64,000 nucleotides of DNA. Origin: Acetobacter sicerae (GTDB lineage Bacteria > Pseudomonadota > Alphaproteobacteria > Acetobacterales > Acetobacteraceae). The translations under genes were made by a program, and so were the position numbers. Shown here piece after piece: positions 55,256-63,792 of the stretch; within the stretch, counting starts at the first letter, position 1; every line of letters begins with the position of its first letter. The stretch lies in contig NZ_JAAABN010000008.1 in the NCBI RefSeq assembly GCF_011516765.1, positions 62,001-126,000 of the forward strand, written 5' to 3'. The notes under the pieces are model-generated. The model was not told the origin of the DNA. It made no database searches and was given only the letters and a program-made list of their open reading frames with translations.

Positions 55256-55620
55256 GGAATGTCCCTTTCTGCAATCGCGGCCATGGCCAGCCCGTCGGCG
55301 GAGGTCGTGCGAGGGGCGAGCAGGTAAGCGCCCGTTCCGGCAGCGGCCAGTGCGGATGCTTCGGCGACACTGCCTGTGCCGAAGCGAGCCATGACACGAT
55401 CGGAACGGGTTGGTGTGCTGATATGCGCCAGAGTTTCGGCGTCCAGCGCGCGGATGGGCAGCTTCATTTCCTCGGCCAGAGCCAGCAAAGCGGGTGAGGC
55501 GGCTTTTTGCGCAATCGTAGCCAGCGCGACGAGATCTCTGCCGCCGCCCGCTGCTTCCAGCGCATCACGCAGCGAGGCGATGCTGGCTGCCCGCCGGAAG
55601 CCGAAACCTGCGACCCTCAT
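55252..55620 (-). CDS. cobE: CobE / CbiG C-terminal-like protein
   Basis: 122 aa. Begins [21 protein letters not shown] and contains [20 protein letters not shown], the short cobalamin protein that corresponds to the C-terminal domain of CbiG. In the aerobic pathway its exact role is unsettled (possibly in handling an early intermediate). Joined by ATGA overlaps to cobL before it and cobM after it; longer upstream frames overlap cobL and are not used. Confidence 0.88.
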   Translation of the reverse strand: MRVAGFGFRRAASIASLRDALEAAGGGRDLVALATIAQKAASPALLALAEEMKLPIRALDAETLAHISTPTRSDRVMARFGTGSVAEASALAAAGTGAYLLAPRTTSADGLAMAAIAERDIP

Positions 55621-56798
55621 CGTGTCACGCTCCACTGCACGACGGGGCGTGCCGGACTCCATCCGCGCATCGACCCCAGTGGGGCGGCTTTCGCCAGTTC
55701 GATACGCAGCAATTCGCCTCCCTTCTGTCCATGCCACAGGGCCAGCAAGGCTTCGGTTTCCAGCGTGACGCCGTTTGCGACAATCCGTGTTCCGGGTGGC
55801 AGCACGGTCCATAAATGATCCAGCAGGGCCGGATGACCGCCACCACCGATGAAAACGGCATCCGGGTCGGGCAAGCCATCCAGTGCGTCCGGAGCCCCGC
55901 CTTCCACGACCCGCAGAAGGTGGTCCACTCCCAGAGCCCTTGCATTGGCGCGGATATTCTCGGCGCGGTCAGCGCGGACTTCGACTGCGATCGCCCGCCC
56001 GCCCGCCAGACACCATTCCACCGAAACCGATCCCGATCCGGCACCGACATCCCACAGGATTTCATCGGGGCGCGGCGCAAGAGCCGAGAGCGTGAGGGCG
56101 CGGATCGGGCGCTTGGTGATCTGCCCGTCATGCAGAAAGGTGTTGTCCGGCAGGCCCGACGCCCGGCTCAGTCCCTGTGGCCCCGACATGGCGATGGCGA
56201 CGGCCACTGGTGCCGCGACGTCCGTAAGTGCGAAACCTTCCGCAAGGACAGAGCGGATGCGCTCGCGTGGGCCACCCAGAGCCTCCATGACATGAAGCGT
56301 GGAAGTGCCGTATCCCCGACCGACCAGCCATTGCGCCAGTTTTCCGACAGCGGGCCCATCGCGCAGCAGACAGATCGCCCGCCCGTTGGCCTGTAGCGCC
56401 GGTCCCAGCCGCTCGAACGGCGCTGCATGCAGCCCCAGACAGGAGACCTGTTCAAGTCGCCAGCCCAGCCGGTTAGCCGCCAGAGAAAAGGTCGATGGCG
56501 CGGGGTAGGACACCCACTCGCCGGGATCGAGGCGGGCGGCAAGGCTGGCTCCCGCGCCGAACCAGAACGGATCGCCCGAGGCAAGAACCACCACCCTGCG
56601 TCCACGCTCGGCCAATACCGGCTCAACCGAGAAGGGCACCGGCCATGCGCGGCCCCGGTCGTCCGCTTCCGCCAGCGCAAGATGGCGCAGCCCGCCGAAA
56701 ATCACCTCGGCGCGGGCCAGCTCGGCCTGGCATGACGCCGATAAACCTGCCATGCTGTCTTCACCGATGCCGATGATCACAAGCCAGGGTTCAGCCAT
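55617..56798 (-). CDS. cobL: Precorrin-6Y C5,15-methyltransferase (decarboxylating) CobL
   Basis: 393 aa, two domains: N-terminal CbiE-type methyltransferase (WLVIIGIGEDSMAGLS, VVVLASGDPFWFGAGASLA) and C-terminal CbiT-type (LSALAPRPDEILWDVGAGSG, then DAVFIGGGGHPALLDH). Methylates C-5 and C-15 of precorrin-6B and removes the C-12 acetate carboxyl. Start at 56798 (AAGGA 9 nt upstream, inside cobK): its ATG and the divergent cobK ATG share the bases CATG at 56796-56799. The stop overlaps cobE. Confidence 0.94.
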   Translation of the reverse strand: MAEPWLVIIGIGEDSMAGLSASCQAELARAEVIFGGLRHLALAEADDRGRAWPVPFSVEPVLAERGRRVVVLASGDPFWFGAGASLAARLDPGEWVSYPAPSTFSLAANRLGWRLEQVSCLGLHAAPFERLGPALQANGRAICLLRDGPAVGKLAQWLVGRGYGTSTLHVMEALGGPRERIRSVLAEGFALTDVAAPVAVAIAMSGPQGLSRASGLPDNTFLHDGQITKRPIRALTLSALAPRPDEILWDVGAGSGSVSVEWCLAGGRAIAVEVRADRAENIRANARALGVDHLLRVVEGGAPDALDGLPDPDAVFIGGGGHPALLDHLWTVLPPGTRIVANGVTLETEALLALWHGQKGGELLRIELAKAAPLGSMRGWSPARPVVQWSVTR

Positions 56799-57546
56799 GA
56801 CGCGTGTCCTTCTGCTGGGCGGCACCACCGAAGCCAGCCAGATGGCGCGTGAACTGGCCGAAACAGGCGTCGACGCCATCTTTTCCTATGCTGGCCGCAC
56901 CGCGTCGCCAGCGCGCCAGCCTCTGCCGGTCCGGGTCGGCGGGTTTGGCGGAATAGAGGGGCTGGCCGCCACTCTTAGAGAAGCGGCAATCACTCATGTC
57001 ATCGACGCTACCCATCCTTTTGCCGCCCGGATGAGTCGAAATGCTGTGGAAGCCTGTGCGGCTGTCGGTGTTCCGTTGCTGGCGTTCGAACGAGCGCCGT
57101 GGGAGGCGGCGGAAGGCGACGACTGGCGTGCGGTTGCCGACATCACGGGCGCGGTCGCCGCGCTGCCCGATGAACCGGCACGGATTTTTCTGGCGATCGG
57201 TCGACAGTCGATCGACGCTTTCGCGGTCCGTCCGCAACATGACTACCTGTTGCGTCTGGTCGATCCACCTGACGTCGTCCTGCCCTTGCCCCGGGCGACT
57301 GTGGTCATCGCCAAGGGACCATTCACGCTGGCGGGTGATCTCGCTCTGATGCAGGCGCACCGCATCACCCATGTCGTGGCGAAGAACGCCGGTGGCGTGG
57401 GCGCACGTGCGAAGCTGGATGCCGCGCGGGCGCTGGGTGTGCCGGTGATCCTGATCGACCGGCCTGCCGTGCCGCCGCGCCCTGTCGCACGCACCGTCGA
57501 CGAGGTGATGAGGTGGCTTGGTCATCCCGCGCGCCTTGGCGTGTAG
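56797..57546 (+). CDS. cobK: Precorrin-6A reductase CobK
   Basis: 249 aa NADPH enzyme reducing precorrin-6A to 6B. RVLLLGGTTEASQMARELAE at the N-terminus, VIDATHPFAARMSRNAVEA, LLAFERAPWE, and VVAKNAGGVGARAKLDAAR near the C-terminus. The only plus-strand gene in the cluster. Its ATG at 56797 overlaps the cobL ATG, its ribosome site (AGGG) lies within cobL, and its 3' end overlaps cobJ by 25 nt, so it is wedged between two opposing genes. Confidence 0.94.
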   Translation: MTRVLLLGGTTEASQMARELAETGVDAIFSYAGRTASPARQPLPVRVGGFGGIEGLAATLREAAITHVIDATHPFAARMSRNAVEACAAVGVPLLAFERAPWEAAEGDDWRAVADITGAVAALPDEPARIFLAIGRQSIDAFAVRPQHDYLLRLVDPPDVVLPLPRATVVIAKGPFTLAGDLALMQAHRITHVVAKNAGGVGARAKLDAARALGVPVILIDRPAVPPRPVARTVDEVMRWLGHPARLGV

Positions 57547-58259
57547 ACATACCGGCCGACCCGTCGCGTTGCTTCATTGCCGACCAGCACCACTGTCCGC
57601 ATATCGGCCATCTCGGCGCGCGCTTCGGCCAGTGTCACCACGCTGATCCGTTCCTCGGGCGTCGTGACGGCACGGGCGAAGATGATCAGCCGGTCCGGCC
57701 CACATTCCTCACGCAGGATGTCCAGTGCGCGGGCCAGTTGATGCGGGCGGCTGGCCGAGCGCGGATTGTAGAAGGCCATGGCGAAACCCGCCTGTGCCGC
57801 AAGGCGCAGCCGCCGTTCGACGATGTCCCAGGGCTTGAGATTGTCGGACAGGTTGATCGTGCAGAAATCATGGCCCAGCGGTGCGCCAATCCGTGCGGCG
57901 GCGGCCAGCATGGCGGTGATGCCGGGCAGCACCCGGATTTCGACATGGGCGAAGCGAGGGGACTGTTCCACCGCTTCGAATACCGCCGAAGCCATGGCGA
58001 ACACGCCGGGATCGCCGGACGAGACGACGACGACCCTGCGCCCGGCCGCCGCCAGTTCCAGCGCATGGGTGGCCCGCTCCAGTTCCACGCGGTTATCGGT
58101 GGCGTGCAGCGTCAGCCCCTCGCGTGCCGGGATGCGCGCCACATAGGGGATATAGCCGATCACATCGGTCGCATCGGTCAGGGCGGCTGTCACTTCCGGC
58201 GTGATCAGCGCCTCGTCGCCGGGGCCGAGACCGGCAATGACCAGTGGCGTGACGGTCAT
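57522..58259 (-). CDS. cobJ: Precorrin-3B C17-methyltransferase CobJ
   Basis: 245 aa. Ring-contracting SAM methyltransferase of the aerobic pathway: LVIAGLGPGDEALITPEV, YIPYVARIP, VVVVSSGDPGVFAMASAV, LPGITAMLAAAARIGAPLGH and AMAFYNPRSASRP. Start overlaps the cobI stop as ATGA. Its 3' end overlaps the convergent cobK by 25 nt. Confidence 0.95.
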   Translation of the reverse strand: MTVTPLVIAGLGPGDEALITPEVTAALTDATDVIGYIPYVARIPAREGLTLHATDNRVELERATHALELAAAGRRVVVVSSGDPGVFAMASAVFEAVEQSPRFAHVEIRVLPGITAMLAAAARIGAPLGHDFCTINLSDNLKPWDIVERRLRLAAQAGFAMAFYNPRSASRPHQLARALDILREECGPDRLIIFARAVTTPEERISVVTLAEARAEMADMRTVVLVGNEATRRVGRYVYTPRRAG

Positions 58260-59002
58260 GGTTCTCCTCCATGCCCGGTTTCGGGACGACGACCCTGCCC
58301 ATGCACCAGCACGATTGCGAAATAGGGGCAGTCCTCGTCGCTGGCTTCGGCGAGACGGATCACCCGCTGGCCGGGCATGGTGCCGCGCTCCACCAGCCAT
58401 GCATCCTCAAACCGACCGGAGGCGGCCAGAGCCCGGCGCACCTTGGGCAGATTTCTGCCGGTCTTCATCACAACCAGCGCATCCGCAGTCCGCATATGTT
58501 GAGTCAGGTCGGCCTCCGGCATCGTGCCGGTCAGCACGGTGAGCACATCGTCGCCCCATGTGATCGGAATGCCTGTGGCGTTCCAGCAGCCGGTCATGCC
58601 GGTGATGCCGGGGACGACTTCCATCTCGACCTGGCCCTGAAGCCGCGCGTGCAGATGCATGAAGGAGCCGTAGAAGAACGGATCGCCCTCACACAGCACC
58701 ACCACTTCCTGCGTTCGCGCCAGATCGGTCAGACGGCCCGCCCAGTCATCGTAAAAGCTGGCCAGCGCGCTGCGATAGGCGGGACTGTTCACCGGCAGTT
58801 CGGTGGTTACGGGATATTCCATCGGATATTCGAGAGTGTCGGGAGCCAGCATCCCCTCGACGATCCGCCGCGCCTGACCTGCGCGTCCGGCCTTACGGAA
58901 ATAGGCCACATGGCGGGCGTTGCGGATGAGTCGGTCGGCGCGCACGCTGATCAGGTCGGGGTCGCCGGGGCCGAGGCCGGTGCAGATGATCTTGCCGGAC
59001 AT
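58256..59002 (-). CDS. cobI: Precorrin-2 C20-methyltransferase CobI
   Basis: 248 aa. IICTGLGPGDPDLISVRADR at the start, VVVLCEGDPFFYGSFMHLHA, VVPGITGMTGCWNATGIPI, and a C-terminal acidic tail. Adds the C-20 methyl group to precorrin-2. Four nt after cobH, overlapping cobJ by 4 nt. Confidence 0.95.
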   Translation of the reverse strand: MSGKIICTGLGPGDPDLISVRADRLIRNARHVAYFRKAGRAGQARRIVEGMLAPDTLEYPMEYPVTTELPVNSPAYRSALASFYDDWAGRLTDLARTQEVVVLCEGDPFFYGSFMHLHARLQGQVEMEVVPGITGMTGCWNATGIPITWGDDVLTVLTGTMPEADLTQHMRTADALVVMKTGRNLPKVRRALAASGRFEDAWLVERGTMPGQRVIRLAEASDEDCPYFAIVLVHGQGRRPETGHGGEP

Positions 59003-59006
59003 GACG

Positions 59007-59636
59007 CTATTCTGTCCGACTGGCCAGAGCGTTCACCGCCGCGACCGTGATCGCCGAGCCGCCCAGACGCCCCCTGACTGTCAGCGAGGGCACAGGAAGC
59101 GCCTCCATCAGCGCGTCCTTCGATTCCGCAGCGCCAACAAAACCGACCGGACAGCCGATGATCGCCGCCGGTCGGGGGCAGGCGGGGTCTTCCAGCATGT
59201 TGAGCAGGTGGAACAGGGCGGTGGGCGCGTTGCCGATGGTCACCACAGCTCCCGCGAGGTACGGACGCCACAGTTCAAGCGCCATGGCCGACCGGGTATT
59301 GCCCGCCCTGCGGGCCAGATCGGCCACGCATGGATCGTTCAGCGTGCAGATCACGTCATTGTCGGCGGGTAGGCGTGCGCGGGTAATCCCTTCGCTGACC
59401 ATGCGTGCGTCACACAGGATTGGCGCCCCCGCCTCCAGCGCCGCGCGTGCTGCGATCGCCATATTGGGCGAGAAGGCGATATGCTTTTCCAGACCGACCA
59501 TGCCGGCTGCATGGATCATCCGTACGGCGACGATCTCTTCTTCCGGGGTGAAGCGCGCCAGATCGGCCTCCGCCCGGATGATGGCGAAGGAGCGGCGGTA
59601 GATGGCAGCGCCGTCGGTTTCATACTGGTAAGGCAT
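59007..59636 (-). CDS. cobH: Precorrin-8X methylmutase CobH
   Basis: 209 aa. Moves the C-11 methyl group to C-12, giving hydrogenobyrinate. Family blocks: YRRSFAIIRAEADL, VRMIHAAGMVGLEKHI (the catalytic His is in MIHAAG), ILCDARMVSEGITRARLP, and GCPVGFVGAAESK. Start overlaps the end of cobG by 17 nt. Confidence 0.96.
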   Translation of the reverse strand: MPYQYETDGAAIYRRSFAIIRAEADLARFTPEEEIVAVRMIHAAGMVGLEKHIAFSPNMAIAARAALEAGAPILCDARMVSEGITRARLPADNDVICTLNDPCVADLARRAGNTRSAMALELWRPYLAGAVVTIGNAPTALFHLLNMLEDPACPRPAAIIGCPVGFVGAAESKDALMEALPVPSLTVRGRLGGSAITVAAVNALASRTE

Positions 59637-60789
59637 TTGGATTTTCCATCAGCGTTCCGGGATCGGCCAGCAACTGTTCGACCGTGAGGGGAGAGGATGC
59701 GGGAGAAGAGGCAGCGTTGCCGTCCCTGACAAGGGCAAAACCACGGGCCTGAGCCACGAGGGTCAGCGATGTCGGTCCGGGATGCGCGCACCCTTTCGCA
59801 CACCCGGACACATGCAGCATCCTGTCGACAGGGACATGTGGCGCGAGCGCGCGCGCCAGCGGTCGCGTGGGTTGCAGGGCCTGAGTGCAACCGGGCAGAC
59901 CGGGACAGGCGATGACACGCAGCAGGGGATCGTCCGCGCGCGTGATGATACCTTCGATATCAGGTGCGCCGATCCGCTCTTCGAGCAGCAGCATGCGCCA
60001 TGGTGTGGCGCGCAGAGGGGCGATAGTGGCAAGGGCGGACAGCGCACGCGCCTGCATCTGCCCGAAGGCGAAGCCGATCATGAACCCGACGGCCGATTGG
60101 CCGGGCGCAGGAGGCGGCATGTCGGTCATCGGTGCGGCTTCGATTACGTTAAAGGCGGCGGGCAGCGTTGCGCCGTCAGCCAGATGCGCCACCATCCGTT
60201 TCCGACCGCCGCTGGAGATGAACCAGCGGGCCAGACTGAGCGCAGTGTCGACGGCGGTATCCGGTGTGACCCGTGCGCCGCTGGCAGCGCCATCGGCCCG
60301 GCAGAGCAGGGCTCCCGTGGCGTCGCGTTCGATCCGGATATCGGCGGAGACGTCCCGCAGCATGGGGGTGACACCGGTATCGACGGCGAAGCCGAATTTG
60401 CCGGGCAGGTCGAGCGCCCGGTCGTTCCGCAGTGCGCTGCCCAGCCGTTCGGCCAGTTCCGCCGTGCCGTCGCCGCTCTGCCAGAACGGCGTCACGACGA
60501 TATTGCGTCTGGCTTCCGCTTCAGGCGTCGCGTCGATGAGGCCCAGCGCAGCAAGGCCCATGACAAGCGGGGCATAGGTCGGGTCGGTAACCCCACGAAT
60601 CTGGATGTTGGCCCGTGCAGACAGGTCGATCAGTCCGTTGCCATATTGCCCGGCCAGACACGCGAGACCGGCGGCCTGCGCCTGGGTCAGTCGCCCGATG
60701 GGAGGACGGACACGGACCAGCAGTCCGTCACCGGATGACATCGGGCGAAGAGCGCCGGGACACCAGCCCTTGACCAGCGGTGCGGTCAT
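59620..60789 (-). CDS. cobG: Precorrin-3B synthase CobG
   Basis: 389 aa from the ATG at 60789. Sulfite/nitrite reductase-like oxygenase that prepares precorrin-3A for ring contraction. The N-terminal half (GDGLLVRVRPPIGRLTQAQA, NIQIRG) and the C-terminal Fe-S ligands CPGLPGC and CAKGC (Cys-x5-Cys and Cys-x3-Cys, in HVSGCAKGCAHPGP) are present. Found only in oxygen-dependent cobalamin synthesis. Its ATG overlaps the stop of the 36-codon frame upstream. Confidence 0.93.
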   Translation of the reverse strand: MTAPLVKGWCPGALRPMSSGDGLLVRVRPPIGRLTQAQAAGLACLAGQYGNGLIDLSARANIQIRGVTDPTYAPLVMGLAALGLIDATPEAEARRNIVVTPFWQSGDGTAELAERLGSALRNDRALDLPGKFGFAVDTGVTPMLRDVSADIRIERDATGALLCRADGAASGARVTPDTAVDTALSLARWFISSGGRKRMVAHLADGATLPAAFNVIEAAPMTDMPPPAPGQSAVGFMIGFAFGQMQARALSALATIAPLRATPWRMLLLEERIGAPDIEGIITRADDPLLRVIACPGLPGCTQALQPTRPLARALAPHVPVDRMLHVSGCAKGCAHPGPTSLTLVAQARGFALVRDGNAASSPASSPLTVEQLLADPGTLMENPNALPV

Positions 60790-60896
60790 GACGCCTCGCA
60801 CAGGCTGGCGGCGATGGTATTGCGGCGGATCGTCCACAGACCTGCTGCGGCGAACGTGCGGAAACGATCGTGGCTTTCGCGGAAGACCACCTGCAT
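60786..60896 (-). pseudogene. 36-codon frame resembling a CobN C-terminus (probable remnant)
   Basis: From ATG at 60896 (after GGAAGGGAT) to a stop overlapping the cobG ATG. The stretch RFRTFAAAGLWTIRRNTIAASL looks like the extreme C-terminus of cobaltochelatase CobN (helix followed by GLW-x-P/R-R-N). It lies in the same frame as the 33-codon frame upstream, one stop codon apart. Probably the 3' scar of a deleted cobN, which often precedes cobG; translated it would be a 36-residue peptide. Confidence 0.45.
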
Positions 60897-60902
60897 GGTG
60901 AT

Positions 60903-61004
60903 TTATCCCTTCCGCCTCATCTGGCCCGGTGGCGTGGCATGGGCCGCTTCAGTGTCGGCTGGAGCAGAGACGGGAATTTTCGCAAAGCCGGTTGAGGAAC
61001 TCAT
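60903..61004 (-). pseudogene. 33-codon frame after DUF1636 gene, possible CobW N-terminal remnant
   Basis: ATG at 61004 follows CAGGAGCG at good spacing, and its stop (TAA) is in frame with the next short frame. It begins MSSSTGFAKIPVS, reminiscent of the KIPV start of CobW-type GTPases, but then diverges and lacks the expected P-loop. Either a 5' scar of lost cobW, or an unrelated small protein. The good ribosome site argues that it may still be translated. Confidence 0.35.
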
Positions 61005-61005
61005 G

Positions 61006-61362
61006 TCATCGCTCCTGCGGAGGGAGGCGGGCAAGGCTCTGTTTGCGGAAAATCTGCGAGCACTGGCTCCAGGGTACCAGACCGTCGGGGGTAGCCGCAT
61101 AGGCGGTGGCGCCGGTCAGGATCTCGGCCGCGTCGTCTTCACTGAGACGCCCATAGACGTAGCTCCAGCAGCCGGGTGCGGTCAGTGCTATCACGCAGCC
61201 ATTACTGCAGGCGGACAGGCATTCAACCGGTGCGATGGTAAGCTTTTCGGGCATGGGTTTATTGGCCAGCGCGCTGTAGAGGCGAGCGCCTGCCACGGGT
61301 TGCCCCTTCACGGTCGGTTGACCTGCTCGGCAGGTCGTACAGACGAGGAGTGTCGCGTTCAT
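61006..61362 (-). CDS. DUF1636 putative metal-binding protein
   Basis: 118 aa from the ATG at 61362. Cys pair LLVCTTCRAG at residues 8-11, a second cluster ECLSACSNGCVIAL about residue 58, and GCWSYVYGRL: the thin-type ferredoxin-like DUF1636 family, regularly encoded in cobalamin or cobalt-transport clusters. First gene after the cobalamin riboswitch. Likely binds a metal or Fe-S cluster; role unproven. Confidence 0.85.
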   Translation of the reverse strand: MNATLLVCTTCRAGQPTVKGQPVAGARLYSALANKPMPEKLTIAPVECLSACSNGCVIALTAPGCWSYVYGRLSEDDAAEILTGATAYAATPDGLVPWSQCSQIFRKQSLARLPPQER

Positions 61363-61474
61363 GTCCCAGCTCTGTTCAGCAACCGGGGTGTCCGCGGCCA
61401 AACCCCGACCGCGAACGGACAATGGGGAGCGTCCAGCCGGTTGCAGCGCACCCCGGCTGCCCGTTGTCTCATTT

Positions 61475-61636
61475 TGCTGGCAGGTCTCCCGGCTCCCGGA
61501 TTCAGGGTTTCCCCAGTGATCACCCACCTTCCCGACGATGCGTCAGTGGCATTGGGCGATCTTTCCGGTAACGGTCGCGGGGGCGGCTGTGCCTGGGTCG
61601 GCCCTTTCGGGCAGGCCTGTCACATTCCCTCTTAGC
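61475..61636 (-). promoter_or_regulatory. Cobalamin riboswitch
   Basis: Read on the minus strand: GAGGGAATGTGACAGGCCTG at the 5' side, ACAGCCGCCCCCGCGAC (from 61590), GCCACTG (61550-61544), and the B12 box AGCCGGGAGACCTGCC (61494-61479). Order and spacing are those of the AdoCbl riboswitch. In the 112 nt to the DUF1636 start, CCGGGGTG and CACCCCGG can pair, a likely expression platform. B12 should switch off the whole cob operon. Confidence 0.93.
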
Positions 61637-61640
61637 CACT

Positions 61641-62050
61641 CTACAGATAACCCTATAGAGCAGAACCAATAGATCGGCTGTTGGGGCAATGCGCCTCTTA
61701 TGTCAAGCGAGGAAGCCCATCATGACCCATGCCTCGGACCCGGACAGCAACAGCTTGGCTGATACTGTCTGTTAGGCCGGACGCGACAGGATCACGGTCT
61801 TCACGCAGGGGAGAAAGGCTGCAGATCGTCCGTGCCGGGGGCAGGGAACGGGACATTCTCATCCGGTTTCGGGATGGCCCTGCGCGGTCGTCCTGCTGGC
61901 TATCTGCAAGGGCTCTTCGGATACAAACCTTCGATAAAGGCTGAATTCACCGGAAACGGATAGCCAATAAGCGCTGCTTTGAACGGGTATCGGGTCTTTC
62001 TGCCTTCCCGAGCACAATAGTCTCGTCAGCAGACAAGACAAAACGCCATA
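61641..62050. other. Spacer between riboswitch and leuA
   Basis: About 410 bases. The riboswitch promoter should be in its left part; a TTGACA (minus strand, about 61713-61708) is a candidate -35 but no matching -10 is obvious. Short frames here (for example 61729-61944) lack ribosome sites. No other feature seen. Confidence 0.4.
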
Positions 62051-62078
62051 AAAAAAGCCGCCCCATGAAAGGGCGGCC
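62051..62078 (-). terminator. Rho-independent terminator of leuA
   Basis: On the minus strand GCCGCCC (62077-62071) and GGGCGGC (62063-62057) form a 7-bp GC stem followed by TTTTTTT. Confidence 0.92.
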
Positions 62079-62106
62079 TCATAATGCTTGATAAAGGAAG
62101 CAGATT

Positions 62107-63681
62107 TCAGCCCGCGACCAGCTCTTCCGGCTCACCGCGTGTCCGCTTGACCAGCAGCTTGTTCAGCGCGTGGATGTAGGACCGCACGGCAGAAACGACC
62201 GTATCGGCGTCAGCGCCCTGACCATCGACCATCTTGCCGTTTTCTTCCAGACGCACGGTTGTGCGTGCCTGCGCATCGGTGCCTTCGGTGACGGCGCCGA
62301 CAGAGAACAGGGCCAGACGCGCATCGTGCGGGAAGGCGCTGCGGATGGCGTTGAAGGCTGCATCGACCGGACCGTTGCCGTTGGCGGTCGTTTCCACGGC
62401 TTCACCGTCGATTTCCAGAACCAGCGTTGCTTCCGCAGGGCGCTGCGAACCGGCCACCACATCCAGCGACAGGAAGCGGATGCGGGCATGATCGCGGACT
62501 TCATCGTCAACCAGCGCGATGATGTCCTCGTCGTAAACGACCTTCTTGCTGTCAGCCAGATCCTTGAAGCGCTGGAAGGCTTCGTTCATCTTCTCGTCGC
62601 TGATCGTGTAACCCAGCGCCGCCAGCTTGTCGCGGAAGGCCGCACGACCGGAATGCTTGCCCAGCACCAGCGAGGTCTTGGACCAGCCGACACTTTCCGG
62701 CGTCATGATTTCGTAAGTCGCGGCGTTCTTCAGCACGCCATCCTGATGGATGCCGCTCTCATGGGCAAAGGCGTTGCGACCGACGATGGCCTTGTTCGGC
62801 TGAACGTCAAAGCCCGTTGTCGTGGACAGCATCTTCGACAGCTTCAGCAGCTTCGTCGTCTCGATGCGGTTGGTGTAGGGATACTGGTCGTGGCGGGTGC
62901 GGATCGCCATGACGATCTCTTCCAGCGCCGCATTGCCCGCGCGCTCGCCGATGCCGTTGATCGTGCACTCGATCTGACGGGCGCCGCCGCGCAGGGACGC
63001 CAGCGTGTTGGCCACGCCCAGGCCCAGATCGTTATGATTGTGCGCGGAGAAGATCACCTGATCCGCGCCCGGCACACGCTCTTTCAACATGGTGAAGATG
63101 CGTTCCATGTCTTCCGGCGTGGCGTAACCGACCGTGTCAGGGATGTTGATGGTCGTCGCGCCTGCCTTGATGGCGGCTTCAACGCAACGGCACAGAAAGT
63201 CAGGGTCCGTGCGGGAGCCGTCTTCCGCGGACCATTCGACGTCGTTCGTCAGGTTGCGGGCGGCCTTGTTGCCGGTGGTGATGATTTCCAGAACGGTCTC
63301 CGGCTCCATCCGCAGCTTGTATTTCATGTGCAGCGGGGAAGTGGAGATGAAGTTGTGGATACGACCGCGTTCGGCGTGCGCGATGGCGTCGCCTGCCGCC
63401 TGAATGTCGTTCTTGCCGCCGGAACGGGCCAGCGCGCAGACAACTGAGCCCTTCACGACGCGGGCGATTTCAGCGACGGACTGGAAATCGCCCTTGGACG
63501 CGACGGGAAAGCCCGCCTCGATCACGTCCACGCCGAGATCGGCCAGTGCTGCGGCCATGCGCAGTTTCTCTTCCAGATTCATGGAAAAGCCGGGCGACTG
63601 CTCGCCGTCACGCAGCGTTGTGTCGAAGATGAAAACGCGGTCGTCGGTGACGCGGCCGAAGGAAGGATGGTCGAAGGTCAT
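62107..63681 (-). CDS. leuA: 2-isopropylmalate synthase LeuA
   Basis: 524 aa. Condenses acetyl-CoA and 2-ketoisovalerate in the first step of leucine synthesis. DTTLRDGEQSPGFSM near the N-terminus, VIEAGFPVASKGDF, FSAHNHNDLGLGVANTLA (metal His pair), NGIGERAGNAALEEIVM, HESGIHQDGVLKN, and the C-terminal LeuA regulatory domain (about 400-500) that binds leucine. The frame is open 17 codons upstream; the ATG at 63681 fits the family start. Preceded by an attenuator-like leader. Confidence 0.96.
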   Translation of the reverse strand: MTFDHPSFGRVTDDRVFIFDTTLRDGEQSPGFSMNLEEKLRMAAALADLGVDVIEAGFPVASKGDFQSVAEIARVVKGSVVCALARSGGKNDIQAAGDAIAHAERGRIHNFISTSPLHMKYKLRMEPETVLEIITTGNKAARNLTNDVEWSAEDGSRTDPDFLCRCVEAAIKAGATTINIPDTVGYATPEDMERIFTMLKERVPGADQVIFSAHNHNDLGLGVANTLASLRGGARQIECTINGIGERAGNAALEEIVMAIRTRHDQYPYTNRIETTKLLKLSKMLSTTTGFDVQPNKAIVGRNAFAHESGIHQDGVLKNAATYEIMTPESVGWSKTSLVLGKHSGRAAFRDKLAALGYTISDEKMNEAFQRFKDLADSKKVVYDEDIIALVDDEVRDHARIRFLSLDVVAGSQRPAEATLVLEIDGEAVETTANGNGPVDAAFNAIRSAFPHDARLALFSVGAVTEGTDAQARTTVRLEENGKMVDGQGADADTVVSAVRSYIHALNKLLVKRTRGEPEELVAG

Positions 63682-63684
63682 GAA

Positions 63685-63792
63685 AAGCCCCGGTATGACG
63701 TGTCTTGGTCCCTGTTTCGTCCTTTTAGGCACGAAACGCTCTGCTGACGATATCCCCTAAGCGTTATCGGCAACGCATGCCGATGGGCGCGC
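63685..63792 (-). promoter_or_regulatory. leuA leader with mutually exclusive hairpins (attenuator candidate)
   Basis: Downstream of the leader peptide, on the minus strand: ATCGGCA/TGCCGAT form a 7-bp stem; AACGCT can pair with AGCGTT; and GTTTCGT can pair with ACGAAAC. The second and third pairings share bases in AGCGTTTCGT, so they exclude each other. No long U-run was seen, so read-out by translation initiation is also possible. Confidence 0.5.

Noticed and set aside
62170-63447. 425-codon plus-strand open frame inside leuA
   Set aside because: Antisense shadow of leuA; no ribosome site or recognisable domain.
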